Of a stretch of 64,000 bases of DNA, positions 28,117-36,995 are shown one piece after another. Source of the stretch: CALRQJ02 sp943370285. Its GTDB lineage: Bacteria > Bacteroidota > Bacteroidia > Chitinophagales > Chitinophagaceae. The DNA lies in the NCBI GenBank assembly GCA_943370285.1, contig CALRQJ020000018.1, forward strand, positions 21,256-85,255, written 5' to 3'. The notes beneath the pieces were generated by a model. The model searched no databases and was not told the origin of the DNA. It saw only the letters and a list, made by a program, of their open reading frames with translations. Position 1 is the stretch's first letter; the number at the start of each line of letters is the position of its first letter. Position numbers and translations under genes: made by a program.

Positions 28117-28386
28117 ATGAACATGTATGTTTCCAATCTCAGTTTTCACACTGCAGAAAGCGATTTAAAGAAATTATTTGAAGCATTTGGTGCTGTTTCT
28201 TCGGCTAAGATCATCTCTGACAGAGAATCTGGAAGAAGCCGTGGTTTTGGATTTGTTGAAATGGGTTCTGACGATGAAGCCAATGCTGCAATGAAAGGAT
28301 TAAACAACAAAGAAATAGAAGGCAGAGCTATGTCTGTTTCAGTTGCAAAAGAAAGAACAGAAAAGTCTGATAATAGAAGATGGTAA
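28117..28386 (+). CDS. RRM-domain RNA-binding protein
   Basis: This 89-residue protein is a single RNA recognition motif. RNP2 is MYVSNL near the start and RNP1 is RGFGFVEM (about 43-50). A short Lys/Arg tail follows. Such small RRM proteins in Bacteroidota and cyanobacteria bind single-stranded RNA and are often cold-induced. A hairpin follows the stop, then a cold-shock-domain gene on the same strand 73 bases on. Confidence 0.92.
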   Translation: MNMYVSNLSFHTAESDLKKLFEAFGAVSSAKIISDRESGRSRGFGFVEMGSDDEANAAMKGLNNKEIEGRAMSVSVAKERTEKSDNRRW

Positions 28387-28391
28387 TATTT

Positions 28392-28428
28392 AATCAGCAG
28401 CAATCGGTTTTTACCATTGCTGCTGATT
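28392..28428 (+). terminator. Hairpin after the RRM gene
   Basis: AATCAGCAGCAAT and ATTGCTGCTGATT form a perfect 13-bp stem with an inner GGT/ACC extension. The downstream T-run is weak (TTATTATCGCTTT), so some readthrough into the cold-shock gene is possible. Confidence 0.75.
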
Positions 28429-28459
28429 TATTATCGCTTTCATTACATCACCAAACCGA

Positions 28460-28915
28460 ATGAGTACTATGGCCGAAACATGGAATAAAAAAGAAAGAGA
28501 AAAGAAAAAACAACAAAGCAAAAAAGAAAAAGCCGAACGCAAACAAGAACGCAAAGACAATGCTAAAGATGGTAGTCTTGACAGCATGATTGCTTACCTT
28601 GATGAAAACGGCAATTTATCTTCCGTTCCACCAGATCCCCGAAAAAAGATAGATATCAAGTTAGAAGATATTGAAATTGGTGTACCCAAGTATGTAGAAG
28701 CAAACCCAGAAGATTTAATTAGAAAAGGGGTTGTAACCCATTTTAATGACTCTAAAGGTTATGGTTTTATTAAAGACTTAGAAACACAAGAAAGTGTGTT
28801 TGTACACATCAATGCCCTTAGCGAAAATATTAAGGAGCATGACAAAGTAACATTTGAAATTCAAATGGGGCCTAAAGGTGCAAATGCTGCTAATGTAAAT
28901 CTGATTAAGAACTAA
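28460..28915 (+). CDS. Cold-shock-domain protein with basic N-terminal extension
   Basis: This 151-residue protein has a Lys/Glu/Gln-rich N-terminal stretch of about 35 residues and a linker. A C-terminal cold shock domain follows, with RNP1-like KGYGFIKD and RNP2-like VFVHI. The domain binds single-stranded nucleic acid. The ATG at 28460 gives MSTMAETWNKK; the second Met is an alternative. It is adjacent to an RRM protein, so two small RNA-binding proteins sit side by side. Confidence 0.9.
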   Translation: MSTMAETWNKKEREKKKQQSKKEKAERKQERKDNAKDGSLDSMIAYLDENGNLSSVPPDPRKKIDIKLEDIEIGVPKYVEANPEDLIRKGVVTHFNDSKGYGFIKDLETQESVFVHINALSENIKEHDKVTFEIQMGPKGANAANVNLIKN

Positions 28916-28942
28916 TCATTACCACAACTTTCAGCTACCGTT

Positions 28943-29794
28943 TTATACGATATACTTTTTAAAGAAAGTAATAGTGCGTTGCCATGCTAATTTTGCAGCA
29001 GCTTCATTGTACCTAGTTGGTGCTGTATCGTTGTGAAACGCATGGTTAACTCCTTCGTATAAATAGAGCTCATACGAAATATTATTTTTCTTAAGTGCTT
29101 CTTCATAAGCTGCCATACCTGCATTTACCCTTTCATCTAATCCGGCATAATGCAGTTGAACAGCTGCTTTAATAGCACTAACATCATCAGCCGCAGGCTG
29201 ACGACCGTAAAAAGCAACGGCTGCTTTCAATCCGGCTAATTTTACTGCTAATGTATTTGACATAGCACCACCCCAACAAAAACCTACACAACCTGCTTTG
29301 CCGTTACAATCAGGCCGAGCAATTACATATTGATATGCATTAATGAAATTCTGCTGGTTATCATCAGCTTTTAATTCTTGAAATTTTTTCCTCGCATCAT
29401 CTTCTACTTCAGTAGAAGCACCTATGGCTGATAAAGCATCCGGAGCAATAGCTAAAAACCCTTCTTTTGCTGCCCTTCTCGCCACATCTTTAATATGTGC
29501 ATTTAAACCTCTATTTTCATGAATGATGATAATAGCAGGATATTTCTTGTCTTCTTTTGGTCGTGCAATATAGGCACTCATTTTACCGGGCAACCCATCA
29601 AAGCTTATCATCTCCGTAAATAAATCACTATCATCTGTAATAGCAGCGGCGGCTCCGTTCACCTCTATTAATGGTAAAACAGTTAAAGCAGCAGTTACAC
29701 CGCCTGTTAATATGATAAGCCTTTTCATAAACTCACCACGGCTTAGTGGCAGATGTGTATAATCGTCGTAGAGATCTATAATTTCTTGATTCAT
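28943..29794 (-). CDS. Dienelactone hydrolase-family alpha/beta hydrolase
   Basis: This 283-residue protein has the nucleophile elbow GFCWGG (Cys in place of Ser, as in dienelactone hydrolase), and the catalytic Asp and His in YAGLDERV and GVNHAF. A preceding N-terminal segment of about 50 residues (LSRGEFMKRLIILTGGVTAA) resembles a Tat-like or anchored signal with Arg before the hydrophobic run. It probably hydrolyses a lactone or ester in the periplasm; the substrate is unknown. It follows the DinB gene by 24 bases and is likely co-transcribed. Confidence 0.87.
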   Translation of the reverse strand: MNQEIIDLYDDYTHLPLSRGEFMKRLIILTGGVTAALTVLPLIEVNGAAAAITDDSDLFTEMISFDGLPGKMSAYIARPKEDKKYPAIIIIHENRGLNAHIKDVARRAAKEGFLAIAPDALSAIGASTEVEDDARKKFQELKADDNQQNFINAYQYVIARPDCNGKAGCVGFCWGGAMSNTLAVKLAGLKAAVAFYGRQPAADDVSAIKAAVQLHYAGLDERVNAGMAAYEEALKKNNISYELYLYEGVNHAFHNDTAPTRYNEAAAKLAWQRTITFFKKYIV

Positions 29795-29818
29795 AATAGT
29801 TGATTTAAAACATAAAGA

Positions 29819-30319
29819 TTACATGCCCGGATTATCGGCAGTTGGACCATACATTCCCGGAACGGGTACATCTAATAATCTTAAGTAAACGGTGAGTTGA
29901 CCTCTATGATGATACAAATGATTTAAACACCAAGTACGAACTATAGCAGCTTTGGGCATAGTAAAGAAAATTTGATCGCCGTGCCGCATGGTCCAAGGTT
30001 TAGCAAAATCTTCATCAGTAGCATTTTCAATAATGGTTTTAGCATTTGCCACCAATACATCATACCAATCTAATATATCTTGAGTAGATTGATATTGCTT
30101 TCTTTCTCCACTATCTTTAGCAAAATCAAGTTCATCCTGTACTAAACATTCTTTCCACCAACCGGTTATTTCGGCAACATGAGCTGCCAATTGTTTAAGG
30201 CTCATCGATTTTTCATGCGGTTTAAAATCAGCTTTATCAAACGGAACAGCAGCTAATAACTTTCTGGTATTGGCAGCTTCGTGTTGCAACTCGGACCATA
30301 ATTGTTGACCTAAACTCAT
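29819..30319 (-). CDS. DinB-family protein
   Basis: This 166-residue four-helix-bundle protein has the metal-binding His pattern of the DinB/YfiT fold: His47 in LAAHVAEITGWW and the late HLYHHRGQLTVYLR. Members are often metal-dependent thiol transferases or hydrolases. The end LDVPVPGMYGPTAD is a common Bacteroidota signature of the family. It is first in a two-gene unit with the dienelactone hydrolase. Confidence 0.88.
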   Translation of the reverse strand: MSLGQQLWSELQHEAANTRKLLAAVPFDKADFKPHEKSMSLKQLAAHVAEITGWWKECLVQDELDFAKDSGERKQYQSTQDILDWYDVLVANAKTIIENATDEDFAKPWTMRHGDQIFFTMPKAAIVRTWCLNHLYHHRGQLTVYLRLLDVPVPGMYGPTADNPGM

Positions 30320-30548
30320 GGCAGTATAATTTATAGTTTAAAGTAAGGCGTAAAAATTGAAACAAACAAATGATATCAGCAATTAAGCCTTGTACAAATT
30401 CAACGTAATCTTTAAAGTATTACTATTTCTGGCAATACATCGATTAATTCAATTATAAATTGACTTAGTATGGAAAGTAAATCATAGAACTAAAACAACT
30501 TGCAGAATTCAAAATGAATTTGTAATATTACGACTCAAACCAAAACAC

Positions 30549-30764
30549 ATGAAAAAAACAAAAACCATTTTTGTAAGTGCCTTGTTGGCATTAAGCGTAT
30601 CTTTTGCTGTAGTAGCCTGCAACAATGGCGAAGAAGCCAAAGCAACAACTGATACTGCTGCACCGGCAGCTGCAGATACAACTGCACCTGCCACAACCGA
30701 TACTACAGCTAGTAAACCTGATTCTAACGCTGCTACAAAGCCGGTTAAAACACCAACTAACTAA
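30549..30764 (+). CDS. Small Ala/Thr/Asp-repeat lipoprotein
   Basis: This 71-residue protein has a lipoprotein signal (SFAVVAC). The rest is a low-complexity run of TDTAAPAAADTTAPATTDTT type, ending in KPVKTPTN. It is probably a disordered tether on the outer membrane. A paralogue with the same ADTTAP repeats lies at the right edge of the window. Its terminator lies inside the convergent TPR gene. Confidence 0.75.
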   Translation: MKKTKTIFVSALLALSVSFAVVACNNGEEAKATTDTAAPAAADTTAPATTDTTASKPDSNAATKPVKTPTN

Positions 30765-32216
30765 TTACGTATTTGTAGTTGAATTTTCATTGTCACCTTC
30801 TGTAGTTGTTGATGCAATAACTGTAGAAGGTGATTTTGTTTTCATATGTACCACCTTACGTCTTTGCCACCAATGATTGCGTTGAGCAGAATATGTAAGC
30901 TTTGCTATCAGCCAATGTTCTATTCTATGATGAGCAGGAATTAAAATAGCGGCTATCGTTACAAAAATGAGTAATTCGTACACGGGTGTATGATGCGTAA
31001 ACTCTGCAACTGCAGGATGCAGTAACAGCGTTAGGTATTCAAAGAAAATAAGTAAAGAAAGTATGCCCATAATTTTAATTATCCTGACATGTATCTTTAT
31101 TTTACTCAACAAGAGCGTAATCAAGAAAATACCGGGAATAAAAATGGCAATAAATAGTAATTGTAGTTGTTGACGTCTTTCTTCTGCTTGCTTTTGCTTG
31201 GTTTCTTCCATTTCAATTTGACGCAATTGCTCATTGCTAGACATAATTTGCAATTCTTTAATTCGCTCTTTGCTTTCTACTGAATCTTTCAATGCGTATT
31301 GTGTTTCCATGTAATACAATGCACTGTCTGTATTTTGGAGATTTTTATAGTAGTTAGTAAGAAAAATACTAGCATCTAATTGCCAATTTAAAAAACCATT
31401 TTCCTTAGCAGACAAATATGCAGTTCTTGCATAAAAAGCACTAGAATCAGGGTTTGCCGATGCAGCATGAAGTTTTGCCAAACCTAGTTTGGCTTCGCAA
31501 ATTAGCGCCACGTCATTAGCCGCTTTTATTAAAGGAAGGGCTTTATGGTATTCTGCTGCAGCTGCTAAAAATTGTTTCTCTTTAAAATAACAATGACCGA
31601 GGCCAACCATGGCGGCACCCATTAAACCTGCATCATTAGAAATAGCTGCAGTATTCAATGCTTTTTGAAAGTATCTAAAAGCAGAATCGATGCTATTGAT
31701 TCTGTTATAGGCATCACCAATATTAAGGGCAATATAAAAGTCTAAATCTTTAATGCTATGTAATCGAACAATAGAATCTGCTTTCAAATAATACAGTAAA
31801 GCTTCATCAAATGCTTCTTGGTAAGAATTGACCACACCAATATTGATGTAAACACTAGCCAAATTTCTGGGATTGTCTAGCCGTTCATCTATCTTCAATT
31901 TTAAAATGTAATGCTCTAATGCCCTTGGATAATTACCCATGCTTATGAAAGCATTAGCCATAACTCCTAATGCCCGAGATTCACCTGCTACAAATTTTAA
32001 ATCTTTCGCTAGTGTGAGTGCCTGTCTTCCAGCAATTAATGCACTATCTGGATTAAACGTATTGTATGCACTAGATAAATTCCAAAGCAGTGTAACTTTT
32101 GATGTATCAGCATCAGCAGTTACCAATAGCCTGTTAATACTATCTGTTTTATGCTTTTGAGCAGAAGCCAACACTGTACACCCTATAAATAGTATGGTTA
32201 AAATTCTACTTAACAT
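30765..32216 (-). CDS. Secreted TPR protein with membrane segments
   Basis: This 483-residue protein has a signal peptide (LTILFIGCTVLASAQ). At least six TPR-like repeats follow over about 40-320 (for example ALEHYILKLKIDERL; AFRYFQKALNTAAI; AAAEYHKALPLIKAA), then a short coiled coil. Three hydrophobic spans follow at about 345-365, 378-400 and 405-425. The layout matches the sensor half of TPR histidine kinases and LuxR-type regulators in Bacteroidota, but no kinase or DNA-binding domain follows. The function is unknown. Confidence 0.78.
   Translation of the reverse strand: MLSRILTILFIGCTVLASAQKHKTDSINRLLVTADADTSKVTLLWNLSSAYNTFNPDSALIAGRQALTLAKDLKFVAGESRALGVMANAFISMGNYPRALEHYILKLKIDERLDNPRNLASVYINIGVVNSYQEAFDEALLYYLKADSIVRLHSIKDLDFYIALNIGDAYNRINSIDSAFRYFQKALNTAAISNDAGLMGAAMVGLGHCYFKEKQFLAAAAEYHKALPLIKAANDVALICEAKLGLAKLHAASANPDSSAFYARTAYLSAKENGFLNWQLDASIFLTNYYKNLQNTDSALYYMETQYALKDSVESKERIKELQIMSSNEQLRQIEMEETKQKQAEERRQQLQLLFIAIFIPGIFLITLLLSKIKIHVRIIKIMGILSLLIFFEYLTLLLHPAVAEFTHHTPVYELLIFVTIAAILIPAHHRIEHWLIAKLTYSAQRNHWWQRRKVVHMKTKSPSTVIASTTTEGDNENSTTNT
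30793..30843 (+). terminator. Terminator inside the end of the convergent TPR gene
   Basis: TCACCTTCTGTAGTT and AACTGTAGAAGGTGA pair over 15 bp with two wobbles, extend through GTTG/CAAT, and are followed by TTTTGTTTTC on the plus strand. It would end the lipoprotein transcript while coding for the TPR protein's C-terminal residues on the other strand. Confidence 0.75.
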
Positions 32217-32317
32217 GACTTGGTATTATGGGCTTTCTATAAGCTGTTAAAATATTCAAACTATAACAATTATAGCATGCTTTGCGCAAACTTATTGCAA
32301 ACTCAAGACTTAATCTT

Positions 32318-32325
32318 TACATTTA
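32318..32325 (+). promoter_or_regulatory. Candidate -7 element of the caspase-like gene
   Basis: TACATTTA resembles the TAnnTTTG box and lies 20 bases after a TTG. The caspase-like ATG is 16 bases downstream. Confidence 0.35.
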
Positions 32326-32341
32326 TCAGGAATATTAACGC

Positions 32342-33769
32342 ATGAAACAGTTAGTAAGCACTTTATTTTTTCTGTTGGTATGGATTGATTTTTCATGGGG
32401 TCAACAATCTATAATGGAATACCGATTGAAAATTCCATACGACGATACTAGCAAAAAAGAATACTTAGAGTGTACCGCATTGATTGTGCAAGATTCTGAA
32501 AAGACCGGATTTGCTAGAATAAAATGGAAGGATAAAAAAACGAAACAAACCATTATTACAGATGCAGAAATTATTCCGGAAAGTGTTTCATTCTTATCGC
32601 ATCCTATTAATAGAGAAACTTATCAGTATAAAAAAATTGAAATCTTTAGGAACATTAACGGCAAAACTAACATCCCCATTATTGCATTTGATCTATGGCA
32701 TGTCTACGATGTTCTTTCTAATGATTTTATACCTGCTGTAGGCGACATAGCATCTACCTATAGTTACAAATTAAATAGTACTTTTTTAGACATGCCGCCT
32801 TCCTTTTTGTGGGATGCAGGTGAAGATTCTACTCAACCCGATAGCATTGTAACACCATCTATCGTTCAATCTTACAAACTCTTCAATGCGAATAAAATTA
32901 GCCGCAAAAAAATAGAATCCTACTTTGCACTATGGGAAATTGGCAGTGCTCAATATTTTTCAGTTTCCACTTTAACCAAAGCCAGAAAGCAGCATTTACC
33001 CACACTGTATTGCATCACAGTTATAGATGTAAAGGACACCTCTATTGCAAAAAATTGCGAAACTGATGCCATTAATATCAACAGATACTTTTCTTCATTA
33101 TCGGGGCTATTAGCTATTCCTTATAAACAAATAGAAATCAAAGACAAAACATTTAGTGTACAAGGGGTTAATAATGCCATTAACCGCATTAAAGCCAAAC
33201 CCAACGACATCATCATCTTTGCTTATTCAGGCCATGGATTTAGTTATAGAAATGATGAACAACATCCATTTTCGCAAATGGCTTTATGGCATGGCGATGC
33301 TACGAGTAAAGCAATGTTGAGAGCTTCTACCATGAATTTAGAAACCGTGTACAACAAGCTTAGGGCAAAAGGGAATAGACTAAATATTATACTAGGTGAT
33401 TGTTGTAATGACTATGTAGCTATGAATAGGGTTGATATTGTTGAGCCTCCTGTTTCCATGTCAATTGTAGTACCTAGGTGGAATCGACTTGCAGCTTCTA
33501 AATTATTTCTAGATACCAAGAACAGTTACTTAATTGGTGCTACAAAAAAAGGAGAAAAAGCCGGTTCTCACAATCTTTATGGTGGCTTCTTTACTTACGC
33601 ATTTAAAACTACATTAATGAGAACGATGCTTAATATGAATGAAAACAATCCAACTTGGGAAGGCATAATTGAAAGCACCAAAAATACCGCTAGTGATGTA
33701 GCTTCAAGATACAAATGCGATGGACAATCGTGCCAACAAACACTGATTTACAAAAAAGCAAGAAAATAA
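32342..33769 (+). CDS. Secreted caspase-family (C14) protease
   Basis: This 475-residue protein has a signal peptide (STLFFLLVWIDFSWGQ) and a unique N-terminal half. A caspase-like domain occupies about 225-470: the strand LYCITVIDVKD, catalytic His298 in YSGHGF, and the Cys at 354-355 in LGDCCND. Caspase-like proteases cut after basic or acidic residues; specificity cannot be read here. Export to the periplasm or surface argues against an intracellular cell-death role. It faces the following small gene, ending six bases before it. Confidence 0.85.
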   Translation: MKQLVSTLFFLLVWIDFSWGQQSIMEYRLKIPYDDTSKKEYLECTALIVQDSEKTGFARIKWKDKKTKQTIITDAEIIPESVSFLSHPINRETYQYKKIEIFRNINGKTNIPIIAFDLWHVYDVLSNDFIPAVGDIASTYSYKLNSTFLDMPPSFLWDAGEDSTQPDSIVTPSIVQSYKLFNANKISRKKIESYFALWEIGSAQYFSVSTLTKARKQHLPTLYCITVIDVKDTSIAKNCETDAININRYFSSLSGLLAIPYKQIEIKDKTFSVQGVNNAINRIKAKPNDIIIFAYSGHGFSYRNDEQHPFSQMALWHGDATSKAMLRASTMNLETVYNKLRAKGNRLNIILGDCCNDYVAMNRVDIVEPPVSMSIVVPRWNRLAASKLFLDTKNSYLIGATKKGEKAGSHNLYGGFFTYAFKTTLMRTMLNMNENNPTWEGIIESTKNTASDVASRYKCDGQSCQQTLIYKKARK

Positions 33770-33775
33770 TTTGAA

Positions 33776-34252
33776 TCACACATCGAGCAATTGACGCTGT
33801 TTATTAAAGTCGTATTGCAAATCTTCGTGTAACGTGGCGATGGCTTTATCAATTTTTTTCAACTGTGCTAAGTAAATATTCTGTAACACCGGATAGGCTG
33901 GTTTATGCAACTGTAGCGTTTTCATTTTCGTACAGAAAGTTATTAATAACTCAATTTCAACAATAGCGAGACCACTATACTTACTAAACTTAGCAATGGT
34001 TCTAAGTACTTTTCTAAGCGTTTTTTTAGCAAAATATACTTGCCTCAAGTTAATCGTTTCAAACTGCTCTTCAATCAAATCTTTTGCGCCTGCAATAAAT
34101 CCATTAACATCATGAGTTTCAAATAACAAATAGGTCAACAATTCTTTGTTCTCTTTTTTGAATCTCGCCAATCTAAGACATAACTCTACTATTTCTTTGC
34201 TCGAAAGATTGTGCAGTTCTTGTTTTATGTCTTGAATACTTGCCGTTTTCAT
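33776..34252 (-). CDS. Conserved hypothetical helical protein
   Basis: This protein of about 158 residues is almost all helical by composition, with no signal peptide, and starts MKTASIQDIKQELHNLSSKE. It has many Leu heptads and a KKTLRKVLRTIAKFSKYSG basic helix. I do not recognise a named family. The in-frame TTG at 34261 is rejected in favour of the ATG at 34252. It is divergent from the phosphodiesterase gene. Confidence 0.65.
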   Translation of the reverse strand: MKTASIQDIKQELHNLSSKEIVELCLRLARFKKENKELLTYLLFETHDVNGFIAGAKDLIEEQFETINLRQVYFAKKTLRKVLRTIAKFSKYSGLAIVEIELLITFCTKMKTLQLHKPAYPVLQNIYLAQLKKIDKAIATLHEDLQYDFNKQRQLLDV

Positions 34253-34321
34253 ACCAATCAAATTACAAATGCAAAGAAACAGATTTACAAACTATTAAAC
34301 CTAAAGCTTAACAATAGCGAA

Positions 34322-34352
34322 TTGGCTGTGCTAGGCAATAATGATACCTTTG
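34322..34352 (+). promoter_or_regulatory. Promoter of the ENPP-type phosphodiesterase gene
   Basis: TTG (34322-34324), a 20-base spacer, then TACCTTTG (34345-34352), an exact TAnnTTTG box. It overlaps the first in-frame ATG at 34341, which therefore cannot be the start codon; the ATG at 34374 fits. Confidence 0.65.
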
Positions 34353-34373
34353 GCACCTGTAAATACATCTGCC

Positions 34374-35624
34374 ATGAGACTTAGTCTTGCCATTTTCTTA
34401 ACCATTTTTTCTTTACAACTTTCAGCCCAAGATACAACGCAACAAATTGTAGCAGAAAGAGAAAATAGTGCTGCACAAATCAATAAACCTTATGTTATTT
34501 TGATTTCTGCAGATGGTTTCAGGCATGATTATGCTACAAAATATCAAGCCAAAAACTTACTTAAATTAAGAAAAAAAGGAATCAAAGCTAAAAGCATGAT
34601 TCCATCATTTCCAAGTGTAACTTTTCCTAACCATTATAGTATTGCAACCGGTTTGTATCCATCGCATCATGGCATAGTATACAACACTTTTTATGACAGA
34701 CAAAGAAAAGAGACATATACAGTTGGCAATAGAAAAGCAGTGGAGGATGGTAGTTGGTATGGCGGCACTCCTATATGGGTATTGGCAGAACAACAACAAA
34801 TGGTAACCGCATCTTACTTTTATGTAGGTTCAGAAGCGGCTATTCAACAAACAGCACCAACTTATTGGTATAAGTATAATACCAAAACTTCAATCGATAA
34901 CAGAATTAAACAAGTTACAGATTGGTTACAATTGCCCGAAAAAAATCGTCCACACCTCATTACTTTTTATATGAGCAATACTGACGATGCAGGACATCAT
35001 TATGGACCCGATGCACCAGAAACTGCAGCAGCAGTAACCTTTATTGATGATGCCATTGGTAAACTAACTAAACAAGTAGATGCTTTAGGTTTACCCGTTA
35101 ATTACATTTTTGTATCTGATCATGGCATGACAGCGGTTGATACACTAACAAGAATTGCCATCCCCAGTATGATTGACACTTCGCTGTTTATCGTTCGAGG
35201 CGGCAATACCAGTTTTCATTTATACGCAAAAGACAGTGCTAGCATCTATCCTACCTATCAAGCATTAAAAAATAAAGCAACAAACTTTGACGTGTATTTG
35301 AAAAATGAAACGCCGACTCATTGGCATTTTAAATCTTCGGATGATTATTTCAATCGTATTGGCGATATTTTTATTGTGCCAAAATTTCAACAAGTATTGA
35401 GTTTTGCCGATGAAAAACACAGTCCGGGTGCACATGGCTTCGACCCTATAGAAAAAGATATGCATGCCAGTTTTTATGCTTGGGGGCCTCAATTGAAGCG
35501 TAGAAAAAACATTGCCTCATTTGAAAATGTACATATTTATCCGCTCATTTGTAGCCTCTTGGGCTTAAGCTATACGCATATGATAGACGGCAATTTGCAG
35601 GTATTACAAAAGCTGCTGCGTTAA
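34374..35624 (+). CDS. Ectonucleotide pyrophosphatase/phosphodiesterase-type phosphatase
   Basis: This 416-residue secreted protein (signal about 1-19, ending LSAQ) has the alkaline phosphatase-superfamily fold of the ENPP group. Metal sites are ISADGFRHDY, the Thr nucleophile in SFPSVTFPNHYS, DDAGHHYGPD, VSDHGM and GAHGFDP. These match the ENPP pattern, including the TFPNH nucleophile motif. It likely cleaves nucleotide or phospholipid diesters in the periplasm. It is followed 19 bases later by an RNA helicase. Confidence 0.9.
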   Translation: MRLSLAIFLTIFSLQLSAQDTTQQIVAERENSAAQINKPYVILISADGFRHDYATKYQAKNLLKLRKKGIKAKSMIPSFPSVTFPNHYSIATGLYPSHHGIVYNTFYDRQRKETYTVGNRKAVEDGSWYGGTPIWVLAEQQQMVTASYFYVGSEAAIQQTAPTYWYKYNTKTSIDNRIKQVTDWLQLPEKNRPHLITFYMSNTDDAGHHYGPDAPETAAAVTFIDDAIGKLTKQVDALGLPVNYIFVSDHGMTAVDTLTRIAIPSMIDTSLFIVRGGNTSFHLYAKDSASIYPTYQALKNKATNFDVYLKNETPTHWHFKSSDDYFNRIGDIFIVPKFQQVLSFADEKHSPGAHGFDPIEKDMHASFYAWGPQLKRRKNIASFENVHIYPLICSLLGLSYTHMIDGNLQVLQKLLR

Positions 35625-35630
35625 AAAGCT

Positions 35631-35638
35631 TACTTTTG
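35631..35638 (+). promoter_or_regulatory. Candidate -7 box of the DbpA-like helicase gene
   Basis: TACTTTTG is an exact TAnnTTTG match ending five bases before the ATG. No good -33 element is seen at the right distance, so it is only a candidate; a functional promoter here would give a leaderless mRNA. Confidence 0.35.
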
Positions 35639-35643
35639 CAGTT

Positions 35644-36969
35644 ATGTCCATAACAAACATAGATATTCCGGATATCTTATCTCGTCTTAAAATAAAGTCG
35701 CTTAACGCTATGCAAGAAGCTGCACTAGCAGCAATAAAAGAGCATAACAACATATTATTGCTTTCGGCAACCGGCTCCGGAAAAACCTTGGCATTTCTGT
35801 TGCCACTTGTACAAAAGTTAGATGCAACAAAAGCAACTTCTCAAGCTTTGATTATTGTGCCCTCAAGAGAATTAGCGTTACAAATTGAATCGGTATTTAA
35901 AAGTTTAGGCACTAATTTAAAAGTAACTTGTTGTTACGGCGGCCACAAAAGAGAGGTGGAAGAAAACAATTTAACCCAAGCTCCTGCCCTATTAATTGGT
36001 ACACCGGGCAGATTGGCAGACCATATCCGCAGAGGCAGTATCACTACAGCATCAATTGAAACTTTGGTATTAGATGAATTTGATAAATCGTTAGAATTAG
36101 GTTTTCAAGAAGAAATGTCGTTCATCATTGGTTCATTGCCGGGCATTCAACAACGCATACTTACTTCTGCAACCGAAGCGGTAGAAATTCCTGCATTCAT
36201 TGGAATGGAAAATACAGAACGTCTAAATTTTTTGAATGATGGGGACGAAGAAACCGGCTTAACCATCAAAACATTATTAAGCGATGGAAAAGACAAGCTG
36301 GATACTTTATTTCAACTCATTTGCCTATTAGGCAATCGTTCAACGATTGTATTTTGTAATCATAGAGAAGCGGTAGAAAGAACCAGTAATTTGCTGAAAG
36401 AAAAAGATATTATCAATGTATTTTATCATGGGGCTATGGAGCAACAAGAAAGAGATGCTGCATTGTGCAAATTTAGAAACGGAACGGCTAATGTATTGGT
36501 CACAACTGACTTAGCAGCCCGTGGTTTAGACATTGCTCATATCCGTTACATCATTCATTATCATTTGCCAGGCAATGAGGCCATATTTACACACCGTAAT
36601 GGCCGAACAGCTAGAATGGATGCAAGTGGTACCGCTATTATCATTCTATCGCCTGAAGAAAAATTGCCTGAATACATCAACACCGATGTTGAACAAATTG
36701 AATTGCCCGAAACCATTACCATTCCTGAAAAACCAAAATGGTCAACCTTGTTTATTGCAGCAGGCAAAAAAGATAAAGTCAATAAAATTGATATTGTTGG
36801 ATTTTTAGCGAATAAAGGAGATTTGAAAAAAGATGATATTGGATTGATTGAAGTCAAAGATTTCTTCTCTTTTGTTGCGGTAAAAAAATCTAAAGTGAGC
36901 CATACTTTACAACTCATCAAAGAAGAAAAAATAAAAAACAAAAAAGTAAAGATTGCGGTAGCAAAATAA
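35644..36969 (+). CDS. DEAD-box-type RNA helicase, DbpA-like, with DEFD motif II
   Basis: This 441-residue helicase has motif I SATGSGKT, Ia PSREL, Ib TPGRL, motif III TSATE, and motif VI HRNGRTARM. Motif II reads LDEFDKSLE, that is DEFD instead of DEAD, and motif VI has Asn and Ala where HRIGRTGR is usual. The last 70 residues form a DbpA-type RNA-binding domain (DKVNKIDIVGFLANKG; DFFSFVAV). DbpA helps assemble the 50S subunit through 23S rRNA helix 92. The same role is likely, but the motif changes are unusual. Confidence 0.88.
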   Translation: MSITNIDIPDILSRLKIKSLNAMQEAALAAIKEHNNILLLSATGSGKTLAFLLPLVQKLDATKATSQALIIVPSRELALQIESVFKSLGTNLKVTCCYGGHKREVEENNLTQAPALLIGTPGRLADHIRRGSITTASIETLVLDEFDKSLELGFQEEMSFIIGSLPGIQQRILTSATEAVEIPAFIGMENTERLNFLNDGDEETGLTIKTLLSDGKDKLDTLFQLICLLGNRSTIVFCNHREAVERTSNLLKEKDIINVFYHGAMEQQERDAALCKFRNGTANVLVTTDLAARGLDIAHIRYIIHYHLPGNEAIFTHRNGRTARMDASGTAIIILSPEEKLPEYINTDVEQIELPETITIPEKPKWSTLFIAAGKKDKVNKIDIVGFLANKGDLKKDDIGLIEVKDFFSFVAVKKSKVSHTLQLIKEEKIKNKKVKIAVAK

Positions 36970-36995
36970 ATGATTATCCCCTATAATCACCCAAC

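Noticed and set aside
32342..33769. Caspase-like gene as part of an antiphage abortive infection system
   Set aside because: It has a signal peptide, and no cyclase, STAND ATPase or gasdermin-like gene is adjacent.
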